From Erinaceus europaeus (taxonomy: Eukaryota > Chordata > Mammalia > Eulipotyphla > Erinaceidae), in NCBI RefSeq assembly GCF_950295315.1, contig NC_080181.1, forward strand, positions 39,833,375 to 39,897,374: a stretch of DNA of 64,000 nt, given 5' to 3'. Numbering within the stretch: the first letter of the stretch is position 1; the number at the start of each line of letters is the position of its first letter. Shown here one piece after another: positions 10,709 through 21,271 of the stretch. A program made the position numbers and the translations under genes. Below the pieces are notes generated by a model, which was not told where the DNA came from, ran no database searches, and saw only the letters and a program-made list of their open reading frames with translations.

Positions 10709-11053
10709 TTTATTTTTTATTTTTTGCCTCTAGGGTTATCACTGGGGCTCAGTGCCTACACTGTGAATCCACTACTCCTGGAGGCCATTTTTTACGTTTT
10801 GTTGTTGTTGTTATTGTTGCCATTGCTGTTGCTATTGTTGGATAGGACAGAGAGAAATTGGGAGAGGAGGGGAAGACAGAGAGGGGAGAGAAAGACAGAT
10901 ACCTGCAGACCTGCATCACTACTTGTGAAGTGACACCCCCCCCCCCCGCAGGTGGGTAACCGGTAACCGGGGGCTCGAACCAGGATCCTTATACTGGTCC
11001 TTGAGCTTCGCACCATGTATGCTTAGCCTGCGGTGCTACCACAAAACCCCAAC
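10709..11053 (-). mobile_element. SINE-A, full length with TSD
   Basis: A complete reverse copy: 3' module 'gcctctagggttatcactgggg', GTTGTT-rich linker, 'ggacagagagaaattggg' body, a C-run, 'gggctcgaaccaggatcc' B box and head 'gcggtgctacca'. The direct repeat 'aggactttct' flanks it at 10699-10708 and 11054-11063. Confidence 0.92.
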
Positions 11054-11345
11054 AGGACTTTCTAAGGTAAGGTTTTGCTCTCATGTGGATGATGAATCCA
11101 GTTGTAGGAGGACTTGGTTCATGTTTGGAAAAAGTGATTCTCCTGAGAACAGTTGGCTGTGATAGCCCATCAGCCCTGGTGTGCACCACTCCACTAAGCC
11201 TTGCAGCAATGGTGCTGCTAGTTGCCCTGAAGGGAGGAATTCACAGTGGAACTGAGCAGAGTAGCAGGGGTTGAGAGTCATTTTCTTTCTTTTTCTCTTT
11301 TTTTCTTTTCTTTTCTTCTCTTTCTTTCTTTCTTTTTTTTTTTTT

Positions 11346-11475
11346 TTAAGGATTTGGAGGAGAGAGAGAGAAAGAACCAGACATCATTCTGGTACATATG
11401 CTGTTGGACGTTGAACTCTGACCTCATGGTTGAAAACCCAATGCATTATCCACTGCCCCACCTCCCAAACCGATT
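11346..11475 (-). mobile_element. SINE-C
   Basis: A reverse SINE-C with GA-rich tail side, 'ttgaactctgacctcatgg' (B-box region) and head 'gcattatccactgccccacc'. A T/C-rich run at 11281-11345 is its expanded tail. Confidence 0.75.
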
Positions 11476-13015
11476 TTTTAAAAATATTTTATTTATTTAT
11501 ATTTAGTGAAAGATGGACATCTAATCTTTGACAAAGGTGCCCAGATTATTAAATGGGGAAAGCAGAGTCTCTTTAACAAATGATGTTGGAAAAAATGGGT
11601 TGAAACATGCAGAAGAATGAAACTGAACCACTATATTTCACCAAACAAACTGAACCACTATATTTCACCAAACACAAAAGTAAATTCCAGGTGAATCAAG
11701 GACTTGGATGTTATACCACAAACTATCAGATACTTAGAGGAAAATATTGGCAGAACTCTTTTCTGCATAAATTTTAAAGACATCTTCAATGAAATGACTC
11801 CAATTACAAAGAAGACTAAGGCAAGCATAAACCTATGGGACTACATCAAATTAAAAAACTTCTTCACTGTTAAAAAAAAAACTACTACCCAAATCAAGAG
11901 ACCCCTCACAGAATAGGAGAAGATCTTTACATTGCCATTCATCAGACAAGAGGCTAATAGCCATAATATATAAAGAACTTGCAAATCTCAACAACAAGAA
12001 AACAAATAACCCGATACAAAAATTGGGGGAGGACATGGACAGAATATTCACCAGAGAAGAGATCCAAAAGGCCAAGAAAAATGCTCCAAGTCTCTGATTG
12101 TCAGAGAAACACAAATAAAGACAACAATGAGATACCACTTCACTCCTGTGAGAATGTCATATATCAGAAAAGGTAACAGCAGCAAATGCTGGAGAGAGTG
12201 TGGGGTCAGAGGAACCCTCCTGCACTGCTGATAGGAATGTAAATAGGTCCAACCTCTGTGGAGAACAGTCTGGAGAACTCTCAGAAGGCTAGAAATGGAC
12301 CTACCCTATCCTGCAATTCCTCTCCTGGGGATATATCCTAAGGAATTCCCCAACACACCAATCCAAAAAGATTTGTGTACACATATGTTCTTAGCAGCAC
12401 AATTTGTAAGAGCCAAAACCTGGAAGCAACACAGGTGTCCAACAACAGTTGAGTAGCTGAGCAAGTTGTGGTATATATATACAATGGAATACTACTCAGC
12501 TATAAAAATGGTGACTTTACTGTTTTCAGTCGATCTTGGATGGACCTTGAAAAATTCATGTTAAGTGAAATTGGTCAGAAACAGAAGGATGAATATGGGA
12601 TGATCTCACTCTCAGGCAGAAGTTGAAAAACAAGATCAGAAAATAAAACACAAGTAGAACCTGAAATGGAATTGGCGTATCACACCAAATTAAAAGACTC
12701 TGCGGTGGGTAGGTGGGGAGAATATAGACCCAAGAAGGATGACAGAGGACCTAGTGGGGGTTGTATTGTTATATGGAAAACTGGGAAATATTATGCATGT
12801 ATAAACTATTGTATTTACTGTCGAATATAAAACATTAATTCCCCAATAAAGAAATTAAAAAATAAAAAATATATATTTATATATATTTATATTTAGTGAA
12901 AGACAAAGAGAGGGAGACCAGAACACTGCTCAGCTCTGACTGACAGTGGTGCTGAGGATTGAACCTGGAACCTCAGAGCCTCAAGCATGAAAGTTTTTTT
13001 GCAAAACTTAGCCCC
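11476..13015 (-). mobile_element. SINE-C split by an L1
   Basis: The tail (11476-11513) and the body plus head (12904-13015) of one reverse SINE-C are separated by an L1 insertion. The 19-bp sequence ending 'tttagtgaaaga' is present on both sides. The head side reads 'aggattgaacctggaacctc' (B box) and 'aaacttagcccc'. Confidence 0.85.
11514..12884 (+). mobile_element. L1, 5'-truncated, with 19-bp TSD
   Basis: This holds the last part of L1 ORF2 and the complete 3' UTR. Frame pieces from 11704 read like the ORF2 C-terminal third (for example 'LEENIGRTLF', 'LWDYIKLKNFF'), and 'gagataccacttcactcctgtg' and 'tacaatggaatactactcagc' mark the cysteine-rich C-terminus. Frameshifts make it non-functional. 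It ends 'ccccaataaag' plus an A-rich tail. A 19-bp TSD flanks it at 11495-11513 and 12885-12903, showing typical target-primed insertion into a SINE. Confidence 0.93.
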
Positions 13016-13140
13016 AAACCCAGAGAGTGGGTGGAAAGATGGTAGAAAGCCAGCACTAGGGCTTTAAATCCTTCACAGTGGTGACCTCCAGCTGACCCTT
13101 GTAAACTGCACTATGGATACTTTTTGAAAGGAGCACTGTT
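13016..13140. other. Flank of the truncated Vingi copy
   Basis: Unassigned sequence; no repeat was recognised. Confidence 0.35.
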
Positions 13141-13148
13141 AGCCTCTT

Positions 13149-14620
13149 TGTTGATCTCACAGCAGCCTATGACACGGTCTGGCATCCTGGTCTCCTAGTC
13201 AAGATCTCAAGATGCCTGCCTCCATGGGTGGCCAACACTTCTTCTTCTTCTTCTAGCATTTGCCCTTCTTCCATAGCCAGTCAACAGCGTCAGGCTGAGC
13301 CTGATGTCTGCTTGTTGCTGGCTTTGAAAGTGACTGGGATCCATGTGGATTCAGTCAGCTAGGAAGGATCCTCAGTTTCCCCAATAAATGGGTACTCACG
13401 GGATGCATCACGGGAAGGTGGATCCAATGCATCCCTGTGGCCAACACTATATCGTTTCTTCTCCAAAACAGAAGATTCCGGGTGCATCTGGGTGACAAGT
13501 CTAGCAGATGGAGACTTGTCTCAAGTGGCCTCCCCCAGGGCTCTGTTCTGGCTCCTACGCTATTTAATATTTACATCAATGACCTCCCAGAAACTTCTTC
13601 AAGGAAGTTCATCTACACTGATGACATCTGCTGTGCAACTCAGACATCCAAGTTTGGCATCCTCGAGGAAACACTCACGAAAGACATGTCTCTGATATCT
13701 GATTACTGTAAAAAATGGCGACTAATCCCTAGCACTGCAAAAACGGTATCATCTGTTTTCCATCTATACCATGCCTCGGCCTCGAGTGAGCTTAATGTGC
13801 AGCTTGGCGATACGAGAATCCAGCATGAAGCCCAGCCAGTCTATCTTGGCGTTACTCTCAATCGCACTCTGTCATTTCACGAACATCTCATAAAAACTGC
13901 AGCAAAGGTGGGTGCGAGGAATCACATCATTGCAAGACTGGCCAGCTCCTCATGGGGCGCGAGCGCTTCCACACTACGATCATCATCTCTGGCATTATGC
14001 TATTCCACTGCAGAATACTGTGCCCCAGTATGGTTCCGTAGCCCCCATGTCCACTTGGTCGATTCCAAATTATATTCCTCCATGAGGATAATTTCTGGAA
14101 CCATCCGTTCCACCCCGGTTCCATGGCTGCCAGTTCTTAGCAATATCGCCCCGCCAGATATTCGTCGGGATGCGGCATCATCTAAGCTCATTTCCCACGT
14201 CTACGCTCGACCGGACCTGCCAATATACGCGGATATCTTCACCCACCCTGTCCAGCGCTTGACGTCTCGTCATCCAATCTGGTCTCCTACGCCTACACTG
14301 AACTTCTCTGTTCCAGACTCTTGGAAACAGAGTTGGCAGTCAGCTGAGGTAAAGAACAAACACCTCATCACAGACCCCTGCAAGCGTCAACCCGGCTTTG
14401 ACCTAGCACGTTATGATTGGGCCCTCCTCAATAGCTATCGAACAGGTCCCATTGCTGGGGAGCCAGAGACGACCCGAACTGCCCCTGTGGCTACAGACAG
14501 ACTATGACCCACATAGTCAATGACTGCCACCTCTCCAGATTCAAAGGAGGTCTCGAAACTTTATATCAGGCTCAACCTGACGCTGTTGACTGGCTATGGA
14601 AGAAGGGCAAATGCTAGAAG
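13149..14620 (+). pseudogene. Vingi-like reverse transcriptase, C-terminal half, broken
   Basis: Coding remnant of the LINE polyprotein. Before the nested insertion the frame reads the motif A region (VDLTAAYDTVW). After it, an open stretch of about 356 codons (13437-14507) carries motif B (LPQGSVLAPTLFN), motif C as FIYTDD and the thumb (VYLGVTLNRTLSFHEHL). The catalytic box is YADD in the sister copy at 32.9 kb, so the A-to-T residue change here sits beside the two metal-binding aspartates. A 22-bp deletion near 14450 shifts the frame; the C-terminal CxC...H...C-type motif and final residues continue in another frame to the TAG that abuts the GAA tail. There is no RNase H domain. The protein cannot be made intact. 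Confidence 0.9.
13240..13436 (-). mobile_element. Short Vingi derivative (internally deleted), 12-bp TSD
   Basis: A 197-bp element made only of the two ends of the LINE. Read on the minus strand it begins with the 5' UTR ('gcattggatccaccttcccg', 'gagtacccatttattgggg', then the ATG region 'ccacatggatcccagtcac') as far as 'agcaacaagcag'. It then jumps to the last ~70 bp ('acatcaggctcagcctgacg' to the GAA repeat). About 2.9 kb is missing between these parts. The TSD 'gtggccaacact' lies at 13228-13239 and 13437-13448, inside the reverse-transcriptase region of an older Vingi copy. Confidence 0.92.
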
Positions 14621-14632
14621 AAGAAGCCTCTT

Positions 14633-15165
14633 GAACAGGACACTCCCTTGGTTGCCTTGGGGGTAAGGAGGGGCTGGGAGTGACCTGCTCACCTCCCAGC
14701 TGAAGCTCTTTTATGCCAGCACTTCAGAAAGCCAGCACTTTATTTCTGTTTCCAAGGAGCTTTTCTTGAAAATGGACTTCACGAATTTTATAAAGACATA
14801 AACAGGTTAACTTACATATAGCCCCTGTGCCCTAGGGAACATGCATGCAGTCAAGCAATAATTTCCATTAAATCTTTTCTGGTACTTGACTGTTTCCAGC
14901 AGTGTGTGTCTTGCATGGAGCACAAACAGGTGAAGCTGAAATGGTTCCTCAGGGCTTGCCTCCACGTAGAGGATGAGTTTCCTAGGCAATGCAGGCTACT
15001 TAAAAAAAATAAATAAATAAAATAAAAGAATATTTTCAGGTGCTGTGTAGAGTTGAGCATTAACAACAATGAAAGAAGGGAGGATTGTTGGGAAGGTTTT
15101 GCGATGGAGCCTGGGGGATGATTGCAGTGGCAGTGGTGACAAAACTGGAGGAAAAAAGATTCTTT
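14633..15165. other. No recognisable feature
   Basis: Unassigned sequence. An A-rich run at 15002-15027 interrupts it. No conserved protein frame was recognised on either strand. Confidence 0.35.
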
Positions 15166-15169
15166 GTGT

Positions 15170-15357
15170 GGAGGGGTATGTGGGGGGGATGTTACAGAAT
15201 CAGGTCCTGGTACATGATGGTGGAGGAAGAGAACCTGGGCTAGAATTGACAATGCTTTGCAGAAAACTGAGAAACTTTACACAAATATCAAAAACTATAT
15301 TTACTGCAAACTATTAATTCCCCCTGCCAGTAAAAAAAAAAAAATTACATAAAAAAA
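15170..15357 (+). mobile_element. L1 3'-end relic
   Basis: It ends like the L1 tails elsewhere in the window: 'gcagaaaactgagaaact', 'actatatttactgcaaactattaattcccc' and a poly(A) tract. It is diverged and noncoding. Confidence 0.7.
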
Positions 15358-15815
15358 GGTTCTTTGTTGCCTGGTTTTGTAGATAAAGCCAAAACTTCAT
15401 ACTTTTGTGTGAAAGGGAAAAGCTTTATTGTAGAATCCAGTAGCAGAGAATGTCTGTCCTCCTGGCAAAAATGGTCACTATTTATATTGGTAGAGTTGGG
15501 AAACAGGGGGCTAAGGCTAGGACCCAGATCTTTCCTACTTCTCCAGACTTTCCTTCCCACACTGACCTTGCCAGGGTAGGTGGAGGATGGAATCCTGGCT
15601 CTTCCCTTAGACAGGAAGGGAGTGGAGATGGTTTCCTGAAACCATCTTTTGTTGCCAGACTCACATGCCAACTGCTGGAGTTATGTCTTTGCCCAATTTG
15701 TAGATCACTGATCCACCCCCTTCTGTGCAGTCTTAGTAGACAAACTGAGCTTAGTCCTTTTGGGGTTCAGTTTCAGTGGTTATGAATAAGAGCAGCAGAC
15801 AGGCCACAACTATAG
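15358..15815. other. Unassigned; possible solitary LTR
   Basis: No family could be named. A reverse 'aataaagcttttccc'-like motif near 15412-15426, in sequence of more mixed base composition than its surroundings, would fit an LTR polyadenylation region on the minus strand. I could not define termini or a short TSD. Confidence 0.2.
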
Positions 15816-15824
15816 AGGCTTAAC

Positions 15825-16085
15825 TATATTTTTCTTTTCTTTTTTCTTCTTTGCCTCAAGTTTCTGGGGCTCAGTGCTGGCACTATGTATCCACTGCTTC
15901 CAGTTGTCATATTTTCTATTTTTTTTATTATATAGGACAGAGAAATTGAGAGAGGGTGGGGTAATAGAGAAGAGGAGAGAATAAGAGACACCTGCTACAC
16001 TGCTCATGAAGTAGACACCCTGCAGATGGGGAGCAGGAGGGCTCGAACCCAGGTCCTTGCACCACCACCTGGGCTTAACTTTGGA
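15825..16085 (-). mobile_element. SINE-A, diverged
   Basis: Reverse copy: 'ttctggggctcagtgctggc', 'atccactgcttccag', a GA-rich body, then 'ggagggctcgaacccaggtcc' as B box. The head is shortened and the copy is older than those at 6-7 kb. Confidence 0.8.
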
Positions 16086-17394
16086 AGGATTTGGGTTGAA
16101 AGCTCTTCTTATTACATGAAAGAAGCTCCTCCAGTGCAATGTTCCCCTCATTCTGAGAACAGCAGGTGTTAAATAAAGGCTGGTGTCTGAGGGATTATAG
16201 CATTTACGTCTCTGTGGGAGGGACTGGCATTGAAAAAAAAAATCAAAATGCAAGTAGCTCAAGGAGATTCCCAATGCAAGGCTGTTGTTCCCAGCTCCCA
16301 GTAGTAAAGGAAAATGGATGTTTTTCAAAAGGAGCTAATGCCTGTGCTGTCCCAGTCTTTTTCGATCCTTCTCTAACAATCCCTAATAATGTGAGACAAA
16401 TACAATCAGAAGCTGCTTCTCAGAGAGCTATCCCCCTGCCTTCTGTCTCCTATAATTCTTCAAGACACACTCCCAGAACTAGGTTGACATAACTGCTCCC
16501 TTACAGCTCCTGTTTCATTCACATCACATCTCCCAATGGAGCAGAGGTCCCTCTGGACTTCAAATGCAGTTCCTGATTCAGTTGCAAAGGGTTCAAGAAG
16601 CAACTTCAGCGATGATTATAGGAGGTTTTCTTTCTTTTTTTTTTTCGGTAAAACTGGATTCTGTGCTTGAGTTTTTATATGAGTTTTATTGTTGTTCTTA
16701 ATCCTGAAAAAAAATATAGGAGAGCAACTTTATTAGCTCTGCTTGGCAAATGAGAAAACCTGCAGTGTTTTGCCAAGGTGATAGATCGATGCAGAGAACT
16801 GTTTGTCTAAATGGTGTCTGATGGTTTTGGTACATTAAAATGTCTCATTTAAAAATTAATTGATTTGTTTGTATGTAATAAGAAATTTAGGAATTAGGGG
16901 AGCAGCAAAAAGGGGCTATAAACTAGTGTAAAAAAGAAAGACTTTCTGGTTTGTGTTGTGTTATTGCTAAGGCCATACAGAAGGATTTAGCTATGGATGC
17001 TGAGTAGCTTATCCTGTCAGACAGTGCTTTACAGTTAAAGGAATATTCATAACAGCATTCATTCATAGTTGGTGCTGACTTTGCCACAAAGCAACAGTGA
17101 GTTTTTAGTAAAGATAAATAAATATGGAGTCAAAGCTTCATGTGTTCATGAGTTTGCTCCACCCTCTCAGCCCATACTGCAGGGTAATCTGAAAGCATAC
17201 AGTTTACATAGCTCCAGCAACCTCAAGCTCAAACAAAATCAGTTTTAGAAGAAAACCTATTTCATCTTTCCACCCTGGGTGGAGACTGTCCTGTGAAAAA
17301 TATTGAGGCTGAGATAGTTAGGCAATGAAAGTAGGAAGAAACTGCATTGTGGTCAGGACATGAAAATTCACCAGAAGTAGCCAAAATCTTGGCA
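16086..17394. other. No recognisable feature
   Basis: 1.3 kb of unassigned, fairly AT-rich sequence. No exon, RNA gene or repeat could be supported. Confidence 0.4.
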
Positions 17395-17585
17395 AGTCCC
17401 CCCAAACTGTAGGCATTGTTCAGGTCCTGGCCTATGATGGAAGAGAAGGACCAAGGTAGGAAGGTTAAAGTGTTATGCGGAAAACTGAGAGATGTTAACA
17501 TACACCAATTACTATATTTTACTGTCAGCTGTAAACCATTAATCCCCCCATAAAGAAAAAGAAAAGTACTCAATGGAAAAAAAAA
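17395..17585 (+). mobile_element. L1 3'-end relic
   Basis: It carries 'gcggaaaactgagagatgtta', 'actatattttactgtcagctg' and 'aatccccccataaagaaa', the L1 3' terminus shared with 740-1000 and 12780-12860. Confidence 0.75.
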
Positions 17586-17749
17586 ATTGTAGGTGTGGCT
17601 AAAGTTAGAACTAACAGTCTGACTCAGTGGCCTATGCATCAAGTATGCACAGAATCATTTTTTTTAGGCAACTAGACTCAGACAATGGTGGATTCCCAGT
17701 TCCAAAAATTCAGTCCTTTTTACTAAAATAATTATTTTAATTTATTTTT

Positions 17750-17985
17750 ATAAATGCCTTTTATTTTTATAATTTTTATTTTTATTTTAGTATTATCTTT
17801 ATTAATTGGATAGAGACCGCCAGAAATCAAGAGGGAAGGGGTTGATACGGGGGAGAGACAGAGACACTTGTAGCCTTGCTTCACCACCTGTGAAGCCTTC
17901 CCCCGTAGGTGGAGACTCGGGACTTGAACCCGGGGTCCTTGTGCATTGCAACGAGTGCTCAATCAGGTGTGCCATCACCTGGCCC
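17750..17985 (-). mobile_element. SINE-B
   Basis: A reverse copy with T-rich tail, 'ggatagagaccgccagaaatc', 'cttgcttcaccacctgtg', 'gggacttgaacccggggtcctt' (B box) and head 'caggtgtgccatcacctggccc'. Confidence 0.92.
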
Positions 17986-18175
17986 TTATTTATTTATTTA
18001 TTTATTTATTTATTGGATAATAGTAGAAATGGAGTGAAAAGAGAGACAGAGAAGGGGAGACAACTGTAACACTGTTTCGTAGCTTCTGAAGTTTCTGCCC
18101 TGCAGGTACCTACCAGGGGCTTGAACCTGGGTCCTTTTGTGATTTGAGCACTCAACTAGGTGTGCCACTGCCTAC
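17986..18175 (-). mobile_element. SINE-B
   Basis: A second reverse copy abuts the first: (TTTA)n tail, GA-rich body, 'ggggcttgaacctgggtcctt' and head 'taggtgtgccactgcct'. The two lie in tandem, same orientation. Confidence 0.88.
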
Positions 18176-18685
18176 AATTTCAGTCTTTTAACAGAACACA
18201 TTATTTTAAGAGACAGGAGTGCCAAGCAATTACCCTACTTCATCTGCCATCTTTGCCCAACAATGCAGCAAATATGCAGGAAATGACCTCAGAACTTCAG
18301 TGAACAGCCACAGGGCTCACGGGCATCGCTCTTTTTTGTTAATATTTGGTGAAAATTAGTTTTCTTCTTTTTCCTTATAGGCCATCATAAATCCTTTGCC
18401 CCTTTAATTATGTGTGAATGTGCGTTGTCTACACATTCTATGAACTGACCTGCAGGAATTCCAGGAATCTCAGACAACAAATGGAATTGCTGATTCCTTT
18501 CCCATCCCTTTGCTTTCCTTAAGGATATCCTTGATCATCACTCCCCCCATGTAAGCCCCACAAAAAAATAGTTAAATCTCTTCTAAGAAAAAAGTTCAAG
18601 TTCTGGTTGTAGTGTGTATTTTCATGTTTCCTGAATGAATCTACATGCTTTCCTTTATATATTTATTTTTCTTTGTTTGTATCTT
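18176..18685. other. No recognisable feature
   Basis: Unassigned sequence between repeats; no coding signal. Confidence 0.35.
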
Positions 18686-18689
18686 GTTT

Positions 18690-18775
18690 GTTTTTCCATT
18701 AAGATTACTGCTGGGCCATGGTGCCTGCACAATTCTGTCAATATTCCCAGTGTCCATTTTTCCCCTTTTTCTTTC
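18690..18775 (-). mobile_element. SINE-A 3' module only
   Basis: 'attactgctgggccatggtgcctgcac' followed by 'cagtgtcca' is the SINE-A terminal module in reverse; the rest of the element is absent. Confidence 0.6.
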
Positions 18776-19198
18776 TTTCTTTTTTTAAGATGGTGAATGA
18801 TTGGGTATTGCACCATCTGCTATGGAAGAGAGACAAGGAGGCAAAAAGTACATAGAAAGTTTTTACTCTTCAAAGGGAAGAGAGGGACAGAGACAAGAGA
18901 CAAAGCCTCAGTCCCAAGGTGAGTGTACACTGAGCTTTTATGGGTGGAGAGAGGGTGGGGAGAAAAGCAGTCAGTGGATATATATTTCAGCACATCCTTG
19001 TGTGGTTTCCATATCAGTCATGTCTGGTGAAGGCAAGGTGTGTTTGGGCAGGGTGGTGGTGATTTTAAACAGTTGCTTGGGATGTTCATCTGTTGTTTGT
19101 CTTTTCCTTTGAGGAGAGAAATATATATCCTTGACAGAATTATGTATGACAGAACATGAACAAGTTAGCTTAACAGACTCCATGTTTGAATCATCAGC
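18776..19198. other. Unassigned
   Basis: A purine-rich segment then mixed sequence. An open stretch of about 103 codons on the plus strand has no recognisable domain and is not counted as a gene. Confidence 0.3.
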
Positions 19199-19199
19199 T

Positions 19200-19390
19200 T
19201 TATTAGAGGGTGAGAGACAGAGAGAGAGATAGAGAAGGGGAGAGTGAGGCAGAAAGAAGGAGAGACACCTGCAGCATTGTTTAATCACTTGTGAACCTCT
19301 TCCCTCACCACTGCAGATGAGGACCAGGGGCTTGAACCCAGGTCCTCATGCATGGTGAGCTCTACTAGGTGCACCACCATCAGGGTCCCT
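19200..19390 (-). mobile_element. SINE-B
   Basis: Reverse copy: GA-rich body, 'cctgcagcattgtttaatc', 'ggggcttgaacccaggtcct' (B box) and a shortened head 'ctactaggtgcaccaccatc'. Confidence 0.87.
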
Positions 19391-19439
19391 TCTTTGTATT
19401 TGGTAATCTGTCCTTGAAATTCTTCTCACAGTATAAACC

Positions 19440-19615
19440 AAAGAACTCACTGAGATAACTGGACATGCCTTATAGAAACAGATAATATGTGGGACCTAGG
19501 AGCCACACAAGTACTAGGCTGTCTCTCAGACCTACTAAATAAGGCTTCTGCGGAAGGTTTAACAAGCCATCAGATGATTCACTGAGAATCACTGACAATG
19601 TCTGGCCATCTTTTG
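19440..19615 (+). mobile_element. MER5-like hAT DNA transposon fossil
   Basis: The order 'cagacctactaaataaggc', 'ggtttaacaagccatcagatgattc' matches the centre and 3' half of MER5A-type Charlie elements, which are ancient mammalian nonautonomous hAT transposons. The ends are worn away. Confidence 0.6.
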
Positions 19616-20096
19616 TGTCTGGAAATTCTGTGCACTGTGTAGGCAACCTTGCATTTTCAGGCCAGACAGTTGAATGATGATTCTGTAAACCAACATATCC
19701 TTTAATAAACCCCAATTACTGGATTGTAAGATCTTTCTTCATAGCATAGTCCTTGAGAGAATTTTGTTGCAGTGAGCTCAGTGTTGTGAAATCTTTTTTT
19801 TCTTTTAATCTTACACAATTGCATCATTGACACTGAGGATGATGACAGTTCTGACATTCACAAAGATGTAGTTTTAATTAGCATGTTGATTACTTGATCT
19901 AAAAAGCCAGATGCCTAAATATCATGAAAGGTCACAAAGAATAAATCTCATATGGAACAAATCCTCAATTTTCATCTTTCAATATTCTGATTTTATTGAA
20001 TTAGAAGTGATTTTATTTAATTGTCACAGGAGGTGATGTTATCTAGTTCTCTTATCTCTCTCTCCCTCTCTCTTTTAAATTCTTCAGTATAACTAC
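19616..20096. other. No recognisable feature
   Basis: AT-rich sequence leading to the target site of the 4.6-kb retroposon. A short CT-rich run lies at 20050-20075. Confidence 0.4.
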
Positions 20097-20111
20097 AGAA
20101 ATTCAAATCCC

Positions 20112-21271
20112 TTTCCCTCAGTCCTGGAACCTTAGTCTTGCAAGGCCTGGTTAACTCTCCCCAGTGCCAATGAGGCTTTGGGAGTCAGTGTTCACCTTGA
20201 AGAAGGCTGTTTGTCTCCTTTTAACAGATCAAACAGCAGCTGAAGGCAACTAGTGGGAAGTGACAAATATTGCCTAAGCCAATTCAAATTACCGAGAAAA
20301 CTTTGCAAGGAAGCAAGAGTAAGATTAGAAGGAAAAATAACACAAGGTTTCAAAGGACGAACCTTAGTTAGAGAAATTTCTGAACCCAAGAAGGAAATCG
20401 GAGAAATTAGCTGTACCTTGGATCGACCTTCTCGTGGTGCATCCCATGAGTACCCATTCATTGGGGAAACTGACGATCCTTCCTAGCCGACTGAATGACG
20501 ATCCTTCCTAGCCATATGGATGGATCCTAGTCACTTTCAAAGCCAGCAACAAGCAGCTCCTGACAGCTTTCAACCTGACGCTGTCGACTGGCTACGGAAG
20601 AAGGGCAAACGCTAGAAGAAGAAGCTGTACCTTTTCGGGAGCCACATTAAGGCCATTCTGTTTCAAGACAGGGATAAGAAAATCACGTAAAGCAGAGAGA
20701 TCTGTGTCTATATTTCCCCATATCAAAATGTCATCCATGTAATGAAAAACTTCAAGTCCTTTATGAATATATGGAAGAAGAGCAGCTTTAACAGCTTCTT
20801 GGCAAATTGTGGGGCTATTGGCCATGCCCTGAGGCAATACCACCCATTCAAATCTATCAGCAGGGCTGGCATTATTAATAGAAGGAACAGAAAAAGCAAA
20901 ACGCTTACAATCTTGTGGGTGGAGGGGAATGGAGAAAAAGCAATCTTGAATATCAATTGCCATAATCGGGATTCCTGCAGGAATCGCAGAAGTGAGAGAT
21001 AAGCCTCTCTGGGGGGCTCCCCAGACCTGCATTGTTTTATTAATTGCACGGAGGTCTTGAAGGAGGTGCCACTTTCCCGAGCATTTTTTAATTACAAAAA
21101 TGGGGGAGTTCCATGGGCTCCGGGAATGGCGAATGTGTCCTAAAGACAGTTGTTCCTGAACAAGTTCTTTTAAGATTTTTAGTTTTTCCCCTGGCAAGGG
21201 CCACTGCTCCACCCAGATGGGATCATCAGAAAGCCATTCTAGGTGAGGGGTTTCATGACGAACAGTGGCCT
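20112..21271 (-). pseudogene. pol: Endogenous retrovirus pol (reverse transcriptase), interrupted and truncated
   Basis: Betaretrovirus-like reverse transcriptase remnant. The minus-strand frame from 21212 shows the fingers (SPWNSPIFVIKK), the palm (DIQDCFF), LPQGMANSP and the catalytic YMDD box, in the family order. At 20623 the frame is broken by a short Vingi insertion; the thumb region (NWLRQYL) resumes beyond it from about 20408 down to 20195. An in-frame TGA follows at 20192-20194, and the sequence ends at the left target-site repeat, so RNase H, integrase and env are absent. Inserted length plus duplication is 214 bp, which accounts for the frame offset. No functional enzyme can come from this locus. 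Confidence 0.93.
20420..20622 (+). mobile_element. Short Vingi derivative (internally deleted), 11-bp TSD
   Basis: A 203-bp element with the LINE 5' end ('ggatcgaccttctcgtgg', 'gagtacccattcattgggg') through 'agctcctgacagctttcaa', then directly the 3' end ('cctgacgctgtcgactggc' to the GAA repeat). The deletion junction differs from that of the copy at 13240-13436 and lies at a shared 'tcaa'. It also has an 18-bp duplication (20471-20488 and 20496-20513). The TSD 'agctgtacctt' is at 20409-20419 and 20623-20633, inside retroviral pol. Confidence 0.93.

Larger units (their letters stand above)
13149..14624 (+). mobile_element. Vingi-like LINE, 5'-truncated, with nested short derivative
   Basis: This is a second copy of the non-L1 LINE present end to end at 31839-34912, on the opposite strand. 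It starts inside reverse-transcriptase motif A ('gttgatctcacagcagccta') and runs to the same GAA-repeat 3' end. An 8-bp direct repeat 'agcctctt' flanks it (13141-13148 and 14625-14632), consistent with 5' truncation during target-primed insertion. A 197-bp opposite-strand derivative of the same family interrupts it at 13240-13436. Relative to the longer copy it has lost 22 bp near 14450. The clade call is by architecture and my recollection that Vingi is the hedgehog Ingi-related LINE. Confidence 0.88.

Noticed and set aside
13437..14507. 356-codon open frame that looks like a gene
   Set aside because: It is the reverse-transcriptase part of a truncated Vingi-like LINE, opened by a GTG inside the element, not a host gene.
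15810..16328. 172-codon minus-strand open frame
   Set aside because: It starts in unassigned sequence and runs through a SINE-A; no conserved domain, no start context, no splice structure.
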